A stretch of DNA of 64,000 bases from Bacillus sp. 1780r2a1 (GCA_024134725.1 CP099863.1:2351501-2415500), one strand, 5' to 3'. Shown: positions 1-8,507, counted from the first letter of the stretch. The notes: generated by a model not told the origin, from the sequence alone. Program-made: numbers and translations.

Positions 1-124
1 TTATTTTCATCACACCTAAAGGATATATAGCATATTTAGACCTTATTTGAATGGTTTAAATGAAAGGTATATACTAATTAAAAATAAGCCAAATACATAT
101 TGATAATTAAGGGAAGGAAGAAAA

Positions 125-775
125 ATGAGTAAAAGAGAAGATAAAAAATTAAAAATTCTACAAGCTGCTGAACAGGCATATGTAGAGGAAGGATCCAATT
201 TTTCTCTACGAACGATAACGCAGATAGCCAAAGTAAATGTAGCCGCAGTAAATTATTATTTTGGTTCAAAGACAAATTTAATGGAACTTATGGCTGAAAG
301 AATTATTGGTCAACTAAACGCAGAACAACTTTCAAATTTAGCTACCTTGAAAAAAAGAAATAATCCTATATCAGTTGAGGACGTTGTTAAGTCATTTGCT
401 GAGCCTTTTTTTCACCTCAATATCGGCAGTGAAAAAGAAAAAGTAAAGAAATCAAAAATGCTAGGACTACTCTTGATTGATACCAATGCTGAAATAAGAT
501 CTGTATTTTATAAAAAAACTCAAATTGTTGATTCTGAATACATGGAAATTTTGAAAAACCTTTTACCGCTTTTATCAACTCAAGAGTTATGCTGGAGATA
601 TAAACATATGATAGGACTAATTATCAATAATATCGGTGGATTTATTCCATTAGGGACTAACAACAATATCTCTAATGATGAAGTAGACAATAAAATAGTA
701 TTAGAATGGATTGTAACGTATATAACAGCAGCACTTTTAGCTCCACCCTCATCTCACAATTCCATACACAGTTAG
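125..775 (+). CDS. TetR/AcrR family transcriptional regulator
   Basis: A 216-residue protein with the TetR layout: an N-terminal helix-turn-helix (about residues 26-50, with the family-typical NYYFGSK turn after the recognition helix) followed by an all-helical ligand-binding region of no recognisable specificity. The ATG follows an AAGGGAAGG ribosome binding site. Such proteins are usually local repressors of an efflux or enzyme gene, but no partner lies downstream; a target, if local, would be beyond the left edge. The gene is visibly more AT-rich than its neighbours, which may reflect transfer. Family assignment is firm; the regulated gene and ligand are unknown. Confidence 0.85.
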   Translation: MSKREDKKLKILQAAEQAYVEEGSNFSLRTITQIAKVNVAAVNYYFGSKTNLMELMAERIIGQLNAEQLSNLATLKKRNNPISVEDVVKSFAEPFFHLNIGSEKEKVKKSKMLGLLLIDTNAEIRSVFYKKTQIVDSEYMEILKNLLPLLSTQELCWRYKHMIGLIINNIGGFIPLGTNNNISNDEVDNKIVLEWIVTYITAALLAPPSSHNSIHS

Positions 776-824
776 AGACATTTATTAAGTAAGTATAGAA
801 ATGTTCTTTCTTCTCCATTAAAAT

Positions 825-856
825 AGGCTGTTGATAACACAATTTCTCAACAGCCT
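825..856 (-). terminator. Rho-independent terminator, duplicate of the nuclease terminator
   Basis: Ten-base arms AGGCTGTTGA and TCAACAGCCT enclose a 12-base loop; on the minus strand the stem is followed by ATTTTAAT. It is a near copy of the hairpin at 1521-1551 and sits in the same position relative to the nuclease remnant at 896-1003. It may also end the TetR transcript. Confidence 0.65.
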
Positions 857-895
857 AGAATACAATGTCTTCTTCTAAACATTTTTATCTTGCTA

Positions 896-1003
896 TTAAT
901 TCTTTGACTGACGACCCCCTGCTTTCTCTTCTTCTGTACAGAACCACTGCACGTTGTTCATTTTCTGATGGTAGTGGATACCAGTTGGAAAATGGTGAAT
1001 TTT
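896..1003 (-). pseudogene. Remnant of a thermonuclease-type C-terminal domain
   Basis: The minus strand reads, in frame to a TAA stop, about 36 codons that align with the last 38 codons of the intact nuclease at 1576-2400. Shared stretches include QKMNNVQWFCTEEE and RQSKN. Two codons are missing and a few residues are changed (KIYHVPTG to KIHHFPTG). The rest of the gene is not recognisable. Together with the duplicated terminator just downstream it is best read as the decayed end of a tandem duplication of the nuclease gene. Confidence 0.75.
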
Positions 1004-1383
1004 AGCGACCGTTAATGCTCTCAGTATATTTACTATTGCTTAGCACAGCCTAAAATTACTTTGTTTTTGTGCCAGCTGGATTATTACTAGAACTAGGCAA
1101 TGGAACAATTATTTCTGCTGCGATCACCCTTCATCCAAACATTTACTCAATAGATGAATGTTTAGTTCACCCTCTAGCTTTTTTAATGTTCAGTTAATGG
1201 AACAGCCAAAGTATTATCCGCTAACACCTTCTTTCTCGGAATTCGCCACTTTTTTTAAATTATTCCCAGTTAGTTCTGCTTCTTAGGTGCTTTCAGACTA
1301 ATTAATCCATCCATTAATTGCATGCATCAATCCTTTTGCTAAGGATAAAGTAAAAATGAGTTTTAAATTAAGGAGGTTTTCTT
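1004..1383. other. Stretch without a recognisable gene
   Basis: About 380 bases with stops in all frames. If the nuclease remnant once extended this way, nothing of its catalytic domain remains legible. A strong AAGGAGG at the right end belongs to the next small gene. Confidence 0.5.
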
Positions 1384-1503
1384 ATGGATAATACAAATGA
1401 ATTTGTAGAGAAATTACACCAAAAACAAGCTAAGGCGGAGCAGAACGAAAAGCGTCAAGGAAAAGCTCATGCAAGTCGTAAATTACCTAATAAACAACAC
1501 TAA
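1384..1503 (+). CDS. DUF4023-like small protein, 39 aa
   Basis: A 39-residue, highly charged, hydrophilic protein beginning MDNTNEFVEKLHQKQ and ending RKLPNKQH. It has an ideal AAGGAGG site eight bases before its ATG. The pattern (acidic start, NEFVEKL, central Gln/Lys/Glu stretch, KLPNKQH end) is what I recall of the DUF4023 family of Bacillus small proteins of unknown function. It has no membrane segment. It lies between the nuclease remnant and the intact nuclease, and the bidirectional hairpin at 1521-1551 follows it. Coding status is well supported by the ribosome binding site; the family call is from memory. Confidence 0.7.
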   Translation: MDNTNEFVEKLHQKQAKAEQNEKRQGKAHASRKLPNKQH

Positions 1504-1520
1504 CAAGAAGAACATAAAAT

Positions 1521-1551
1521 AGGCTGCTGAGTACTTTCATCTCAACAGCCT
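1521..1551. terminator. Bidirectional terminator between the small protein and the nuclease
   Basis: AGGCTGCTGA and TCAACAGCCT form a 10-bp stem with one mismatch. It is followed by TAAAAA on the plus strand and TATTTTATG on the minus strand, and serves the convergent genes on either side. Confidence 0.7.
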
Positions 1552-1575
1552 AAAAACAATCTAATGTTAGCATCA

Positions 1576-2400
1576 TCAATTCTTCGACTGACGATACCCT
1601 GCTTTCTCTGCTTCTTCTTCCGTACAGAACCACTGCACGTTGTTCATCTTCTGGTCATAGTGTGCACCAGTTGGGACGTGGTAAATCTTTGAATTTTTGT
1701 TGCCTTTAATTTTATTTTCACAGCGCTCGGTTAGCTCCGCTGATTCGTCTTCTTCTTTTTCTTTTATACCTCTGGCTACTTCAGAGTTATAGCCTTTTTC
1801 TTCTACATAGTTTTCAATGCTCCAGATGCCCAGCTTGTTTTTTCGAGCTTGGTCCTGCGTTTTACGAAATTCGTCCACGTATTTCGTATTGGGAGGAAAG
1901 ACCGCTACGCGTGCCAGACCTTTTGCCACAAGCTCTTCATTAAACAACTTGCTGTCTATCCATATGTACGCAAGCAAACGACCGTAGCGATCGCGCTCTT
2001 CTGCATCAAACTCAAGCGTGACCTCTTGGTTTGTTAAATGCTCAGTCGTGTAGTCAGATGCTTCTGGTCCAAACGGTTGAACCTTCAGCTGCGGATGCTT
2101 TGTTTCAGGGGTGTCTACGAGAATGAGGCGTACCGTTTCTTCCTTCCCATTTAAAAGTTCTACTTTGACTGTATCACCGTCAACTACTCGCGTAACAGTA
2201 GCTGCGACTCCAATAACACCTTCACGTTTCAGTGAAGACTCCACTGCATTTTCATCCCCGGACTGATTTACATTTGTTTCTTCCGCTGCCGGCTGCGTTG
2301 CTTTCTTTTCATTTGACTCACTTGTTTGCGTTCCACACCCGCTTAGAACGGCGAGCATCAAAATCAAAAGTAAGCCAAACATCTTTTGTAACCTATTCAC
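1576..2400 (-). CDS. Secreted thermonuclease (SNase family) lipoprotein
   Basis: A 274-residue protein starting at a GTG preceded by AGAGGTGG at 6 bases. An upstream in-frame ATG at 2469 would overlap the next gene and lacks such a site. Residues 1-23 are a lipoprotein signal with lipobox LSGC, so the mature protein should be anchored to the outer face of the membrane. The SNase domain follows (VVDGDTVKV, VRLILVDTPE, DRYGRLLAY), carrying the Arg and Glu positions expected of staphylococcal-nuclease catalysis, a Ca-dependent cleavage of DNA/RNA phosphodiesters. A C-terminal module (CENKIKGNKNSKIYHVPTG to WFCTEEEAEKAGYRQS) is common on secreted nucleases of Bacillus. A decayed copy of this module lies at 896-1003. 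Confidence 0.9.
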   Translation of the reverse strand: MNRLQKMFGLLLILMLAVLSGCGTQTSESNEKKATQPAAEETNVNQSGDENAVESSLKREGVIGVAATVTRVVDGDTVKVELLNGKEETVRLILVDTPETKHPQLKVQPFGPEASDYTTEHLTNQEVTLEFDAEERDRYGRLLAYIWIDSKLFNEELVAKGLARVAVFPPNTKYVDEFRKTQDQARKNKLGIWSIENYVEEKGYNSEVARGIKEKEEDESAELTERCENKIKGNKNSKIYHVPTGAHYDQKMNNVQWFCTEEEAEKAGYRQSKN

Positions 2401-2445
2401 TTCATTCCACCTCTTACTTTTACTTCCATTTATGCATAAAAAACA

Positions 2446-2477
2446 AAAAACTCGCGAATCGCTTATCACGAGTTTTT
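2446..2477 (-). terminator. Terminator of the HAD phosphatase gene
   Basis: Arms AAAAACTCG and CGAGTTTTT overlap the TGA stop of the HAD gene. On the minus strand the stem runs into TTTTTTG. Confidence 0.65.
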
Positions 2478-3044
2478 GTCTATAACTTTGTTAAAAAATT
2501 GATCGTATGACGTTAAATGATAGTCTGCTTCAAGCGTATCGTTTTGAAAAGCACACGTTTTAATGCCAAGCTCACGCGCAGGCTTTAAATCTAACTCACG
2601 GTCACCAATAACCAAATCAAGATGATATTTATCGTGAAGATACGCATAAGCTCCTGTATCCGGCTTACGCTTGTATCCATCGTCTTTTGTAATGATTTCT
2701 GTAAAATAGTCTTCCATCCCAAAGTACGCTAAAATAGCGAGAGTGGACTCGCGTGATTTATGCGTTACAATCACGTTTTTATCCGCCCACTTTAGTACAT
2801 CTTCTACATGAGGAAACGCAGGCTTGTCTTCAGGACTTAGCTGATGCTCAAGCACATGGAAGTTTTCATCAAAAACTGACTTTTCTACGTTAAAGTGTTT
2901 GATTGCAACTTCCGACGAAATCTTCATTTGTTTTAAGATTTCAGCTTCTGTAACGGATTCGTCTTTTACAAGCTTTTTAAATGCTTTTACTATTGTTGGA
3001 TATGTATCAAAAATGGTACCATCAAAGTCCCATAAAATGTTCAT
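2466..3044 (-). CDS. HAD-IA family hydrolase (phosphoglycolate phosphatase-like)
   Basis: A 192-residue haloacid dehalogenase-type phosphatase. Motif I is LWDFDGTIFDT, with nucleophile Asp6 and acid/base Asp8. Motif II Thr94 is in VTHKS, motif III Lys is in YKRKPDT, and motif IV is VIGDRELDL. The helical cap between motifs I and II is of the C1 type. These enzymes transfer a phosphoryl group from small phosphate esters to water through an aspartyl-phosphate; the substrate cannot be read from sequence. The gene stands alone with its own terminator. An AGGAG site lies just before the ATG. Confidence 0.85.
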   Translation of the reverse strand: MNILWDFDGTIFDTYPTIVKAFKKLVKDESVTEAEILKQMKISSEVAIKHFNVEKSVFDENFHVLEHQLSPEDKPAFPHVEDVLKWADKNVIVTHKSRESTLAILAYFGMEDYFTEIITKDDGYKRKPDTGAYAYLHDKYHLDLVIGDRELDLKPARELGIKTCAFQNDTLEADYHLTSYDQFFNKVIDKNS

Positions 3045-3270
3045 CGTGTCAGCCTCTCCTTTTCAAAACCGTTCTAATCATACCAGACTTTTGGCTCCTT
3101 GTCATTTGAATTTCGAATTCGTTTTTAATTATCACTTTTTTGTCATTTTCGTTTTTTAACTTTGGTTATTCGCTTTTAGAAAATAATGTTGTGGATGCAA
3201 CCAATTTTCAATTACAATAGAAGAAACATCTCGGTTTTACATACAGTTACCTTTTAAAGGAGGAGCTACG

Positions 3271-3603
3271 TTGAATACGAAAGAAGACGAACGCTTACTA
3301 GCCCAATCGCTGTTAGCCAAAGGAATGAAACCAAAAGACATTGCCGATCAGCTTCATGTTCATATCTCAACGATTTACAACTGGAAAAAAGAAATGACTG
3401 TTAAAAACGAAAGCCGAAAAAACTTTAATAATTTTGTTTCGAAAACTAAAAAAGAAATGAAAACCGAATCGAAAAACGACAAACGTACGATAGATCTTCA
3501 ACAAGAAAACCAAGCATTAAAACAAAAAGTACGAGATTTAGAAAATATTATTGCTGATTTAGCAATCAAGCTCAAACGAGAAAATAAAGAATGGCTGAAG
3601 TAA
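3271..3603 (+). CDS. Helix-turn-helix protein with C-terminal coiled coil
   Basis: A 110-residue protein starting at TTG after an AAAGGAGGAG site. Residues 9-45 form a Hin/transposase-type helix-turn-helix (LLAKGMKPKDIADQLHVHIS then TIYNWKKE). The rest is a basic linker and a heptad-rich segment (QQENQALKQKVRDLENIIAD) predicted to be a coiled coil. It resembles the DNA-binding first subunit of two-part transposases and phage small-terminase-like proteins, but no transposase catalytic gene or terminal repeats flank it. It may be a domesticated DNA-binding protein. Function is unknown. Confidence 0.7.
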   Translation: MNTKEDERLLAQSLLAKGMKPKDIADQLHVHISTIYNWKKEMTVKNESRKNFNNFVSKTKKEMKTESKNDKRTIDLQQENQALKQKVRDLENIIADLAIKLKRENKEWLK

Positions 3604-3786
3604 TAAAGTGAGTGTTAGCTTAGCTTTAGTAAAATCTAGCCTAGAAATCTCCAGTATTATCTCTTGATTTGAATAGTTGGCTCTGTTGCATTAATGCTAG
3701 CTTAGTTGAAGAAGAACTACGAATGCATCCCTTTGCTTTCTTCTTGCAAGTCGCACCAATAAATACGCATGAAATGAGGTGATGTA

Positions 3787-4143
3787 ATGTTGCCAGAAAC
3801 AATCAGAATACAAGGGTTCACAAGAGAAAATAGATATAAAATGATTGATTATGCCGTTAGCAGCATATCAAAATGTGCTGGCTGGGTTACAAATCATACA
3901 ATGTATTCAAACAAAGTAATTGTTATCAACTTTGAAATAGAAATTAGAGGTGTTAGACAGTTACTGCAGTTATTAAATCAAAATGGACTTTCGTTGTTTG
4001 AAGAAAGCAATAAAATAATTCATCATTTTCCAGAGGACTATGTTGCAAATAACCCAAAGAAAGAAATAATAGGTTCAATAAATATTACATTTATAAACGA
4101 CGAACCAAGCACAAGAAATCACATTCCAGCTATTCCAGGATAA
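3787..4143 (+). CDS. Hypothetical protein, 118 aa
   Basis: A soluble 118-residue protein with an ATG four bases after GAGGTGATGTA. It has mixed alpha/beta character (predicted strands VIVINFEIEI and SINITFIND) and a Pro/Asn-rich tail, and no signal peptide or membrane helix. I do not recognise the family. It is monocistronic and ends at the strong hairpin 4201-4235. Confidence 0.65.
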   Translation: MLPETIRIQGFTRENRYKMIDYAVSSISKCAGWVTNHTMYSNKVIVINFEIEIRGVRQLLQLLNQNGLSLFEESNKIIHHFPEDYVANNPKKEIIGSINITFINDEPSTRNHIPAIPG

Positions 4144-4200
4144 ACCTCTCCCTGCTTCACTCTTCGGATTCTAATCAAAGATTTAATAAGAAAATGAAAA

Positions 4201-4235
4201 GAGGACATAAGGTCGTGTACGGACCTTATGTCCTC
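4201..4235. terminator. Strong bidirectional terminator
   Basis: Perfect 14-bp arms, GAGGACATAAGGTC and its complement, around a 7-base loop. A-rich and T-rich flanks on both sides let it serve the convergent hypothetical gene and brnQ. Confidence 0.9.
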
Positions 4236-4281
4236 TTTTTCGATACTTCTCCATTCTCATTTGAACAAAATATTCTGACAA

Positions 4282-5586
4282 TTAAGGTAAACGAGAAGGA
4301 TTTTTTGTTTTGGGAATAAATAATAAACCAATCACAACGCCAATCACTGCTGGTACAACCCATCCTAACCCTTGAGCATGTAAAGGTAACCAAGCAAATA
4401 TCGATGGCATTCCTATTGATACAAGCCCATCGTATACGCTAACGATTCCTGTCAATAAAAGCGTCGTAATATAGATCACGTTTGACTCTTGAAAATAAGA
4501 GTGGAAAAACGAAAGCACAACAAGCATGATCGTTAACGGATAAATCATAGTCAGTACCGGAATGGACAGAGAAATGATTTGATTAAGTCCCACATTTGTT
4601 AGCAGTAAACTCACAATCGTTAGTACTGTAACAATTTTCTGATAAGAAACTCCTGGCAAGACGCTTGTAAAATACTGAGCGCACGCTGTAATTAGCCCAA
4701 CACACGTTGTAAAGCAAGCAACTCCTACAGTAGCTCCTAATAGAATAACACCCGCTGCTCCGTAAAACTGCTCTGCCGCTGCTGTTAAAAGCTCTCCTCC
4801 GTTTTGGAACGTAGACGTACTTCCCATTCTCGCTCCTAATACACCGATGAGTATGTACACGCTACATAAGGCAATGCCGGCAATGACACCTGTTTTAATC
4901 GTTGTGTTCATGATGGCCTTTTTCTCGGTAATGCCTTTGGCTTTAATTGCCGTAATTACTACAATCCCAAACGCTAATGAAGCGATGGTATCCATCGTTA
5001 AATACCCTTCCATAAAGCCTGTAAAAAACGGGGCATTTTCATATTTTTCTGTTACATTACCGAAGGATGGTTCAAGGTTAAACAACCCTGCAAAACCAAT
5101 TAAAGCAATTGTCAGTAATAAAAAGGGAGTTAATAAACTGCCGATTCGATCTACAATCTTTGCTGGATTTAAGCTAAGCCAATATACAAGTGCAAAAAAG
5201 ACGATTGAAAAAAGCACTAGAGAAACTCCACCTACGTTCGCGCCTAAAAATGGTGCTAGTCCCATCTCATAAGCTACATTTGCACCGCGCGGAATGCCCA
5301 TAAACGGCCCAATCATTAAATATAATATGGTTGTAAAAATAAGTCCAAATAGTGGGTGAACCCTGCCGCTTAGTGCTTGAACTCCGTTATCTACTGTAGA
5401 AATCGCAATCACACCTAATATCGGCAGTCCTACTCCTGTTAAAACAAAGCCAATCATCGCTGGCCAAAATGCTTCTCCTGCTTCCTGTCCTAAAAAAGGC
5501 GGGAAAATTAGATTTCCAGCTCCAAAAAACAACGCAAACAGCATGAAACCAATTACGATAATGTCTTTAACAGTTAATTGTTTCAT
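4282..5586 (-). CDS. brnQ: Branched-chain amino acid:cation symporter BrnQ
   Basis: A 434-residue integral membrane protein of the LIVCS family with about 12 hydrophobic helices. It carries the family N-terminal signature FALFFGAGNLIFPPFLG and the SLAFGIVVITAIKAKG and ACFTTCVGLITACAQYF segments. It imports Leu, Ile and Val with Na+ or H+. I place the start at the ATG of MKQLTVKD, which has an AAAGGAG site at about 10 bases; an open frame runs 29 codons further upstream but without a site. A hairpin at 5616-5639 lies in the leader. No biosynthetic gene is adjacent. Confidence 0.92.
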   Translation of the reverse strand: MKQLTVKDIIVIGFMLFALFFGAGNLIFPPFLGQEAGEAFWPAMIGFVLTGVGLPILGVIAISTVDNGVQALSGRVHPLFGLIFTTILYLMIGPFMGIPRGANVAYEMGLAPFLGANVGGVSLVLFSIVFFALVYWLSLNPAKIVDRIGSLLTPFLLLTIALIGFAGLFNLEPSFGNVTEKYENAPFFTGFMEGYLTMDTIASLAFGIVVITAIKAKGITEKKAIMNTTIKTGVIAGIALCSVYILIGVLGARMGSTSTFQNGGELLTAAAEQFYGAAGVILLGATVGVACFTTCVGLITACAQYFTSVLPGVSYQKIVTVLTIVSLLLTNVGLNQIISLSIPVLTMIYPLTIMLVVLSFFHSYFQESNVIYITTLLLTGIVSVYDGLVSIGMPSIFAWLPLHAQGLGWVVPAVIGVVIGLLFIPKTKNPSRLP

Positions 5587-5615
5587 TTCGTTATATGCTC
5601 CTTTTACACAATAAA

Positions 5616-5639
5616 ACTCGTCTATCGAATGAGACGAGT
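5616..5639 (-). promoter_or_regulatory. Hairpin in the brnQ leader
   Basis: ACTCGTCT and AGACGAGT form an 8-bp stem just upstream of the brnQ ribosome binding site. On the minus strand it is followed by TTTATTGTG, so it could act as a weak attenuator. No T-box consensus is visible. Role inferred only. Confidence 0.35.
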
Positions 5640-5738
5640 GTATTGTCGAAAAATGTAGATATTTCATACACAAAGAGTAATTCTAACGAACAACCTTAGA
5701 ACTGTCAATACGTATATTGTTATTTTTCAAAAAATTCG

Positions 5739-6770
5739 TTACGAACTACCGCATCCGCTGCCACAGCTGGAACTTGAACAGCTTGAGCCTCCGCTATCTC
5801 CCCCACTGTCAAAGGACGAGTCATTGCTGTCATGACCACCGTGCCCGTGCTTATGGTGAGAATCCTCCGTTGGCGTGGAACAAGCATAGCCGCTGGAGTA
5901 TGTGCCACTATCTGATGCTTCTGGCCTCTTCATCAACATACCCATATGGTAGCCAAAGTCTTCAGCTTCATATAAGGAATAAAAAATAAAGGCTTGAAAC
6001 AGCGTAACTTCTGTTACTTTCTTTGACTTTTTAGAAAACGGCTCTTGCTTAGCATTTTGCTTCAAGTGTTCAGCTTGCTTAATTTCTCCTTTTAATTGGC
6101 GAATAAGCGCTTTCTTAAGCTCATCCCACTCATCAGAAGGTGTAAAGTATTTATCAATCAGTTTTTCTTCGGACAATTGGTGAAAGTCTGTCAATATAGA
6201 ACGTGGAATGGGATGTTGAAAAAACCTTCCCCATAAAAGGCGACTGTTATCCTTTACATCAAACAAATGCGTGTAAACCCAGTCAAAGAACGCACGCTTT
6301 CCTGGCTCAGAGCTTGCTTCACTGTTCGTATTGGGCTGATGGTGTAAGAATCGACTATAAAACCCTTTGGTAAAACGCTCATAGTCCATCGTAAACATAA
6401 TCATTTCGTGCCATATATCATCTACTTTTGAGCTAAACATGGGCACATTTTTAATAACAGCATTCATTAAAAAGTATCGTTTAAGTTCAAAAGTTGCCCA
6501 CTCAATTTCATGAGGCTTCATTCCGTGCTCTTTTGCTACCCTTTCCTTCACCTGTTCCATGTATGAAGTAGATAAAGAGCGTTCGAAACTCTCTTCGAGC
6601 GCAGCTCCTTTTTCACCATAACGGATACCAAGATGGTCTGGCACTTCTCGGTCATAAAGAACTGAGCGCTTCGGCTTTTGGCTATTGGTTGATTTTACAA
6701 TAATAATTACAGCAATAATAACCGCTGCTACAATAATTAGAACTCCCACTTTTATTTTCTCTCTCCTCAC
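5739..6770 (-). CDS. Membrane-anchored GRDP-like protein with Cys/Ser/Gly-rich tail
   Basis: A 343-residue protein with one N-terminal membrane helix (about residues 8-26) and a long outside or cytoplasmic helical region. Around residue 120 it has VDDIWHEMIMFTMDYERF, which matches the D-x-x-W-H motif of the glycine-rich domain protein (DUF1399-like) family. It has a second conserved segment near TLFQAFIFYSLYEAEDFGYH. The final ~45 residues are His/Asp-rich and then Ser/Gly/Cys-rich, ending CSSSSCGSGCGSS, with four closely spaced cysteines. The GTG at 6770 has a poor site; an internal GTG at 6749 sits 11 bases after GAGGAG and may be the true start. The function is unknown; metal binding by the tail is only a guess. 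Confidence 0.75.
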   Translation of the reverse strand: MRREKIKVGVLIIVAAVIIAVIIIVKSTNSQKPKRSVLYDREVPDHLGIRYGEKGAALEESFERSLSTSYMEQVKERVAKEHGMKPHEIEWATFELKRYFLMNAVIKNVPMFSSKVDDIWHEMIMFTMDYERFTKGFYSRFLHHQPNTNSEASSEPGKRAFFDWVYTHLFDVKDNSRLLWGRFFQHPIPRSILTDFHQLSEEKLIDKYFTPSDEWDELKKALIRQLKGEIKQAEHLKQNAKQEPFSKKSKKVTEVTLFQAFIFYSLYEAEDFGYHMGMLMKRPEASDSGTYSSGYACSTPTEDSHHKHGHGGHDSNDSSFDSGGDSGGSSCSSSSCGSGCGSS

Positions 6771-7036
6771 TCTTCAATCTCTATCGTGTACCTTTATTGT
6801 ATATTTTACCATATATTACACATACCAAAGCAACCATCTTTTTGGCATAAGAGCTATAATAAAATATAGTAAAATATGGGTATCTCACTCTAAGTTTATC
6901 ACAGGTACAATACTTTCAAAACAAACAACCATCAATCAACTTACCAACAGTGTTCCTCCTATCTACCAAAGTAAGTTTAAATAATGGTAGCCTAGGCATT
7001 TAAAATTGATCGCTGAACTCTATGGATTTATACACA
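6771..7036. other. Intergenic region without a recognisable gene
   Basis: AT-rich sequence upstream of the GRDP-like gene. I see no ORF with a ribosome binding site and no clear promoter. Confidence 0.5.
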
Positions 7037-7066
7037 AAAACGCTCGGATGGAACACCCCAGCGCTT
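7037..7066 (-). terminator. Terminator of the padR-DUF1048 pair
   Basis: AACGCT and AGCGCTT arms with partial inner pairing (GG/CC); on the minus strand the stem is followed by TTTTTGTG. Confidence 0.55.
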
Positions 7067-7089
7067 TGTATTTCTTATTTTAACTACGT

Positions 7090-7434
7090 TTATTCACCAC
7101 GGCTAATGGTATCGTTCAACTTTTTTCGGTATTTATCCTTCCACGTTTGCTCATCATGAACAAGATCATCACAAAAAGCAGCTACGTCCTTGCCTGTTAG
7201 ATCCGTTACTCTTTTTCCTTCTGCTGCTCCTTCTTCAAAAAGGTCGATAATCCCGCCAAAGATACGTCGGTTTCCTTCCCAATCTGTCGGACCCCCACCA
7301 GCTGTCCACATGTATTTTTGAATAGCTTTATAAGCGTTTCGATACTCAGTTGGAAGTGCTTTTGCACGAGATTCCATTGCTCTCCATTCCCTTTTTTCAT
7401 CCAAACTTCCAATAATTTTCTCAAAGAAATTCAT
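7090..7434 (-). CDS. DUF1048 family protein
   Basis: A 114-residue, soluble, helical protein of the DUF1048 family, recognisable from the [19 protein letters not shown] core and the [15 protein letters not shown] segment. Family members are routinely encoded directly after a PadR regulator, as here: the start codon comes one base after the regulator's stop, so the two are translationally coupled. A role as partner or sensor of the PadR protein is likely by association, but no biochemical activity is established. Confidence 0.88.
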   Translation of the reverse strand: MNFFEKIIGSLDEKREWRAMESRAKALPTEYRNAYKAIQKYMWTAGGGPTDWEGNRRIFGGIIDLFEEGAAEGKRVTDLTGKDVAAFCDDLVHDEQTWKDKYRKKLNDTISRGE

Positions 7435-7435
7435 T

Positions 7436-7774
7436 TTACTTACCTCCTTTTATGCTTCTTGCTCTTAATTCAGTCATTCTGCTCGATACGAAGTCCCATT
7501 TCGCCCAAAATTCTTCAAGTCGCTTCTGTCCCTCTTCATTGAGTGTATAAAATTTTCGAGGTGGTCCCATAGTGGACGGTTTTTTCTCAATATCCACCAG
7601 CTTATTTTTTTCAAGCCGCATCGTAATGGTATATACTGTCCCTTCGACTACATCAGTGAAGCCAAGCTGACGCAAGTGCTGCGTAATTTCATACCCGTAT
7701 GTTTCGCCTCGGCTGATAATTTCAAGGACACAGCCTTCAAGCACCCCTTTTAGCATTTCTGTGATATTTTCCAA
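7436..7774 (-). CDS. PadR family transcriptional regulator
   Basis: A 112-residue PadR-type winged-helix repressor. The motifs [20 protein letters not shown], the [16 protein letters not shown] wing region and [17 protein letters not shown] are the classic family features. PadR proteins bind as dimers to ATACT/AGTAT-containing operators and are released by small molecules. The promoter at 7875-7902 carries such elements, which suggests autoregulation of this gene and the DUF1048 gene behind it. No transporter or decarboxylase is adjacent, so the inducer is unknown. Confidence 0.93.
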   Translation of the reverse strand: MENITEMLKGVLEGCVLEIISRGETYGYEITQHLRQLGFTDVVEGTVYTITMRLEKNKLVDIEKKPSTMGPPRKFYTLNEEGQKRLEEFWAKWDFVSSRMTELRARSIKGGK

Positions 7775-7874
7775 CCTCTCAGCCTCCAGTTACTTACTTT
7801 TGTACTTCAATGGATAATGCTTTTATAAAACACCTTATGAAAATCAACTAATAAGTATTACTAACTACCAGTAT

Positions 7875-7902
7875 ATAGTATCACAGAATAGTTATTTGTC
7901 AA
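7875..7902 (-). promoter_or_regulatory. padR promoter with ATACT operator elements
   Basis: On the minus strand, TTGACA, a 16-base spacer and TACTAT. ATACT occurs twice across the -10 region, and AATACT occurs again just downstream, resembling PadR operators (inference). Confidence 0.6.
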
Positions 7903-7949
7903 GAAACACCCCCGCCCTTCTTTTTTGAAGAAGAGCGAATGGAAATCAG

Positions 7950-8375
7950 CTATTTTTCTTTTGAAATGACCGTAAACATCCCGGTCATGCTTGGAGAGTA
8001 GTTTTTGAAATCGTATTTTTCGTAAAAACTTTCTTTACCTTGTGATGCAAATAAACCGATAAATGCTTTATCCGGAGCATTCTGTTTTAAATAGCTAAAC
8101 AATAGGTTCATAATATCTTTGGCGATTCCTTTATTCTGGTAATCTGGATGAACCACTATATCTTGAATATAAAAGTAGATAGCACCGTCACCAACAATTC
8201 GTCCCATGCCTATAATTTGTTCATGGTCGTAGGCTATAATGCAGTGAATAGAATTTGTTAAAGAAGTTTTCACTACCTCAAAGTTCATATAATTAGTCCA
8301 CCCTACAGCCTCACACAAATATTTGTATTCTTCCAATGTTGGAGCGCTATTTTTCAACTCATACTTTCTCACCAT
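7950..8375 (-). CDS. GNAT family N-acetyltransferase
   Basis: A 141-residue GNAT fold protein. The acetyl-CoA pyrophosphate loop is readable as VHPDYQNKGIAKDIM (motif A, Q/R-x-x-G-x-A type), preceded by the beta4 strand IYFYIQDIVV and followed by AFIGLFASQGKESFYEKYDF, the usual C-terminal FYEKxGF end. The start has a near-perfect TAGGAGGACAT site directly before the ATG. Substrate unknown. Monocistronic. Confidence 0.9.
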   Translation of the reverse strand: MVRKYELKNSAPTLEEYKYLCEAVGWTNYMNFEVVKTSLTNSIHCIIAYDHEQIIGMGRIVGDGAIYFYIQDIVVHPDYQNKGIAKDIMNLLFSYLKQNAPDKAFIGLFASQGKESFYEKYDFKNYSPSMTGMFTVISKEK

Positions 8376-8480
8376 ATGTCCTCCTAACCTGCTATTTCAA
8401 CAAGTCTATACATTCGACAGCATTTTGTTTCTTCCTTTCACATCATGAATTTTCCTTTAGCTAAGTAAAATTATAAAAAA

Positions 8481-8507
8481 GACCAAATCGTTGTGATTTG
8501 GTCTTCT
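8481..8507 (-). terminator. Terminator downstream of the 134-aa membrane protein
   Basis: Perfect 9-bp stem GACCAAATC/GATTTGGTC with a 5-base loop; on the minus strand it is followed by TTTTTTATAA. Confidence 0.85.

Noticed and set aside
1020-1340. Possible remains of further genes left of the DUF4023-like gene
   Set aside because: Short peptide-like stretches exist in several frames, but none is long enough or similar enough to anything to name.
3271-3603. Insertion sequence, suggested by the transposase-like helix-turn-helix
   Set aside because: No transposase catalytic domain, terminal inverted repeats or target duplication is visible.
5616-5639. T-box or other amino-acid riboswitch before brnQ
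   Set aside because: Only one short hairpin is present; the T-box consensus and specifier stem-loop are absent.
7905-7945. Terminator of the GNAT gene
   Set aside because: An inverted repeat (GCTCTTCTTC with GAAGGGC) is present but no T-run follows on the minus strand.
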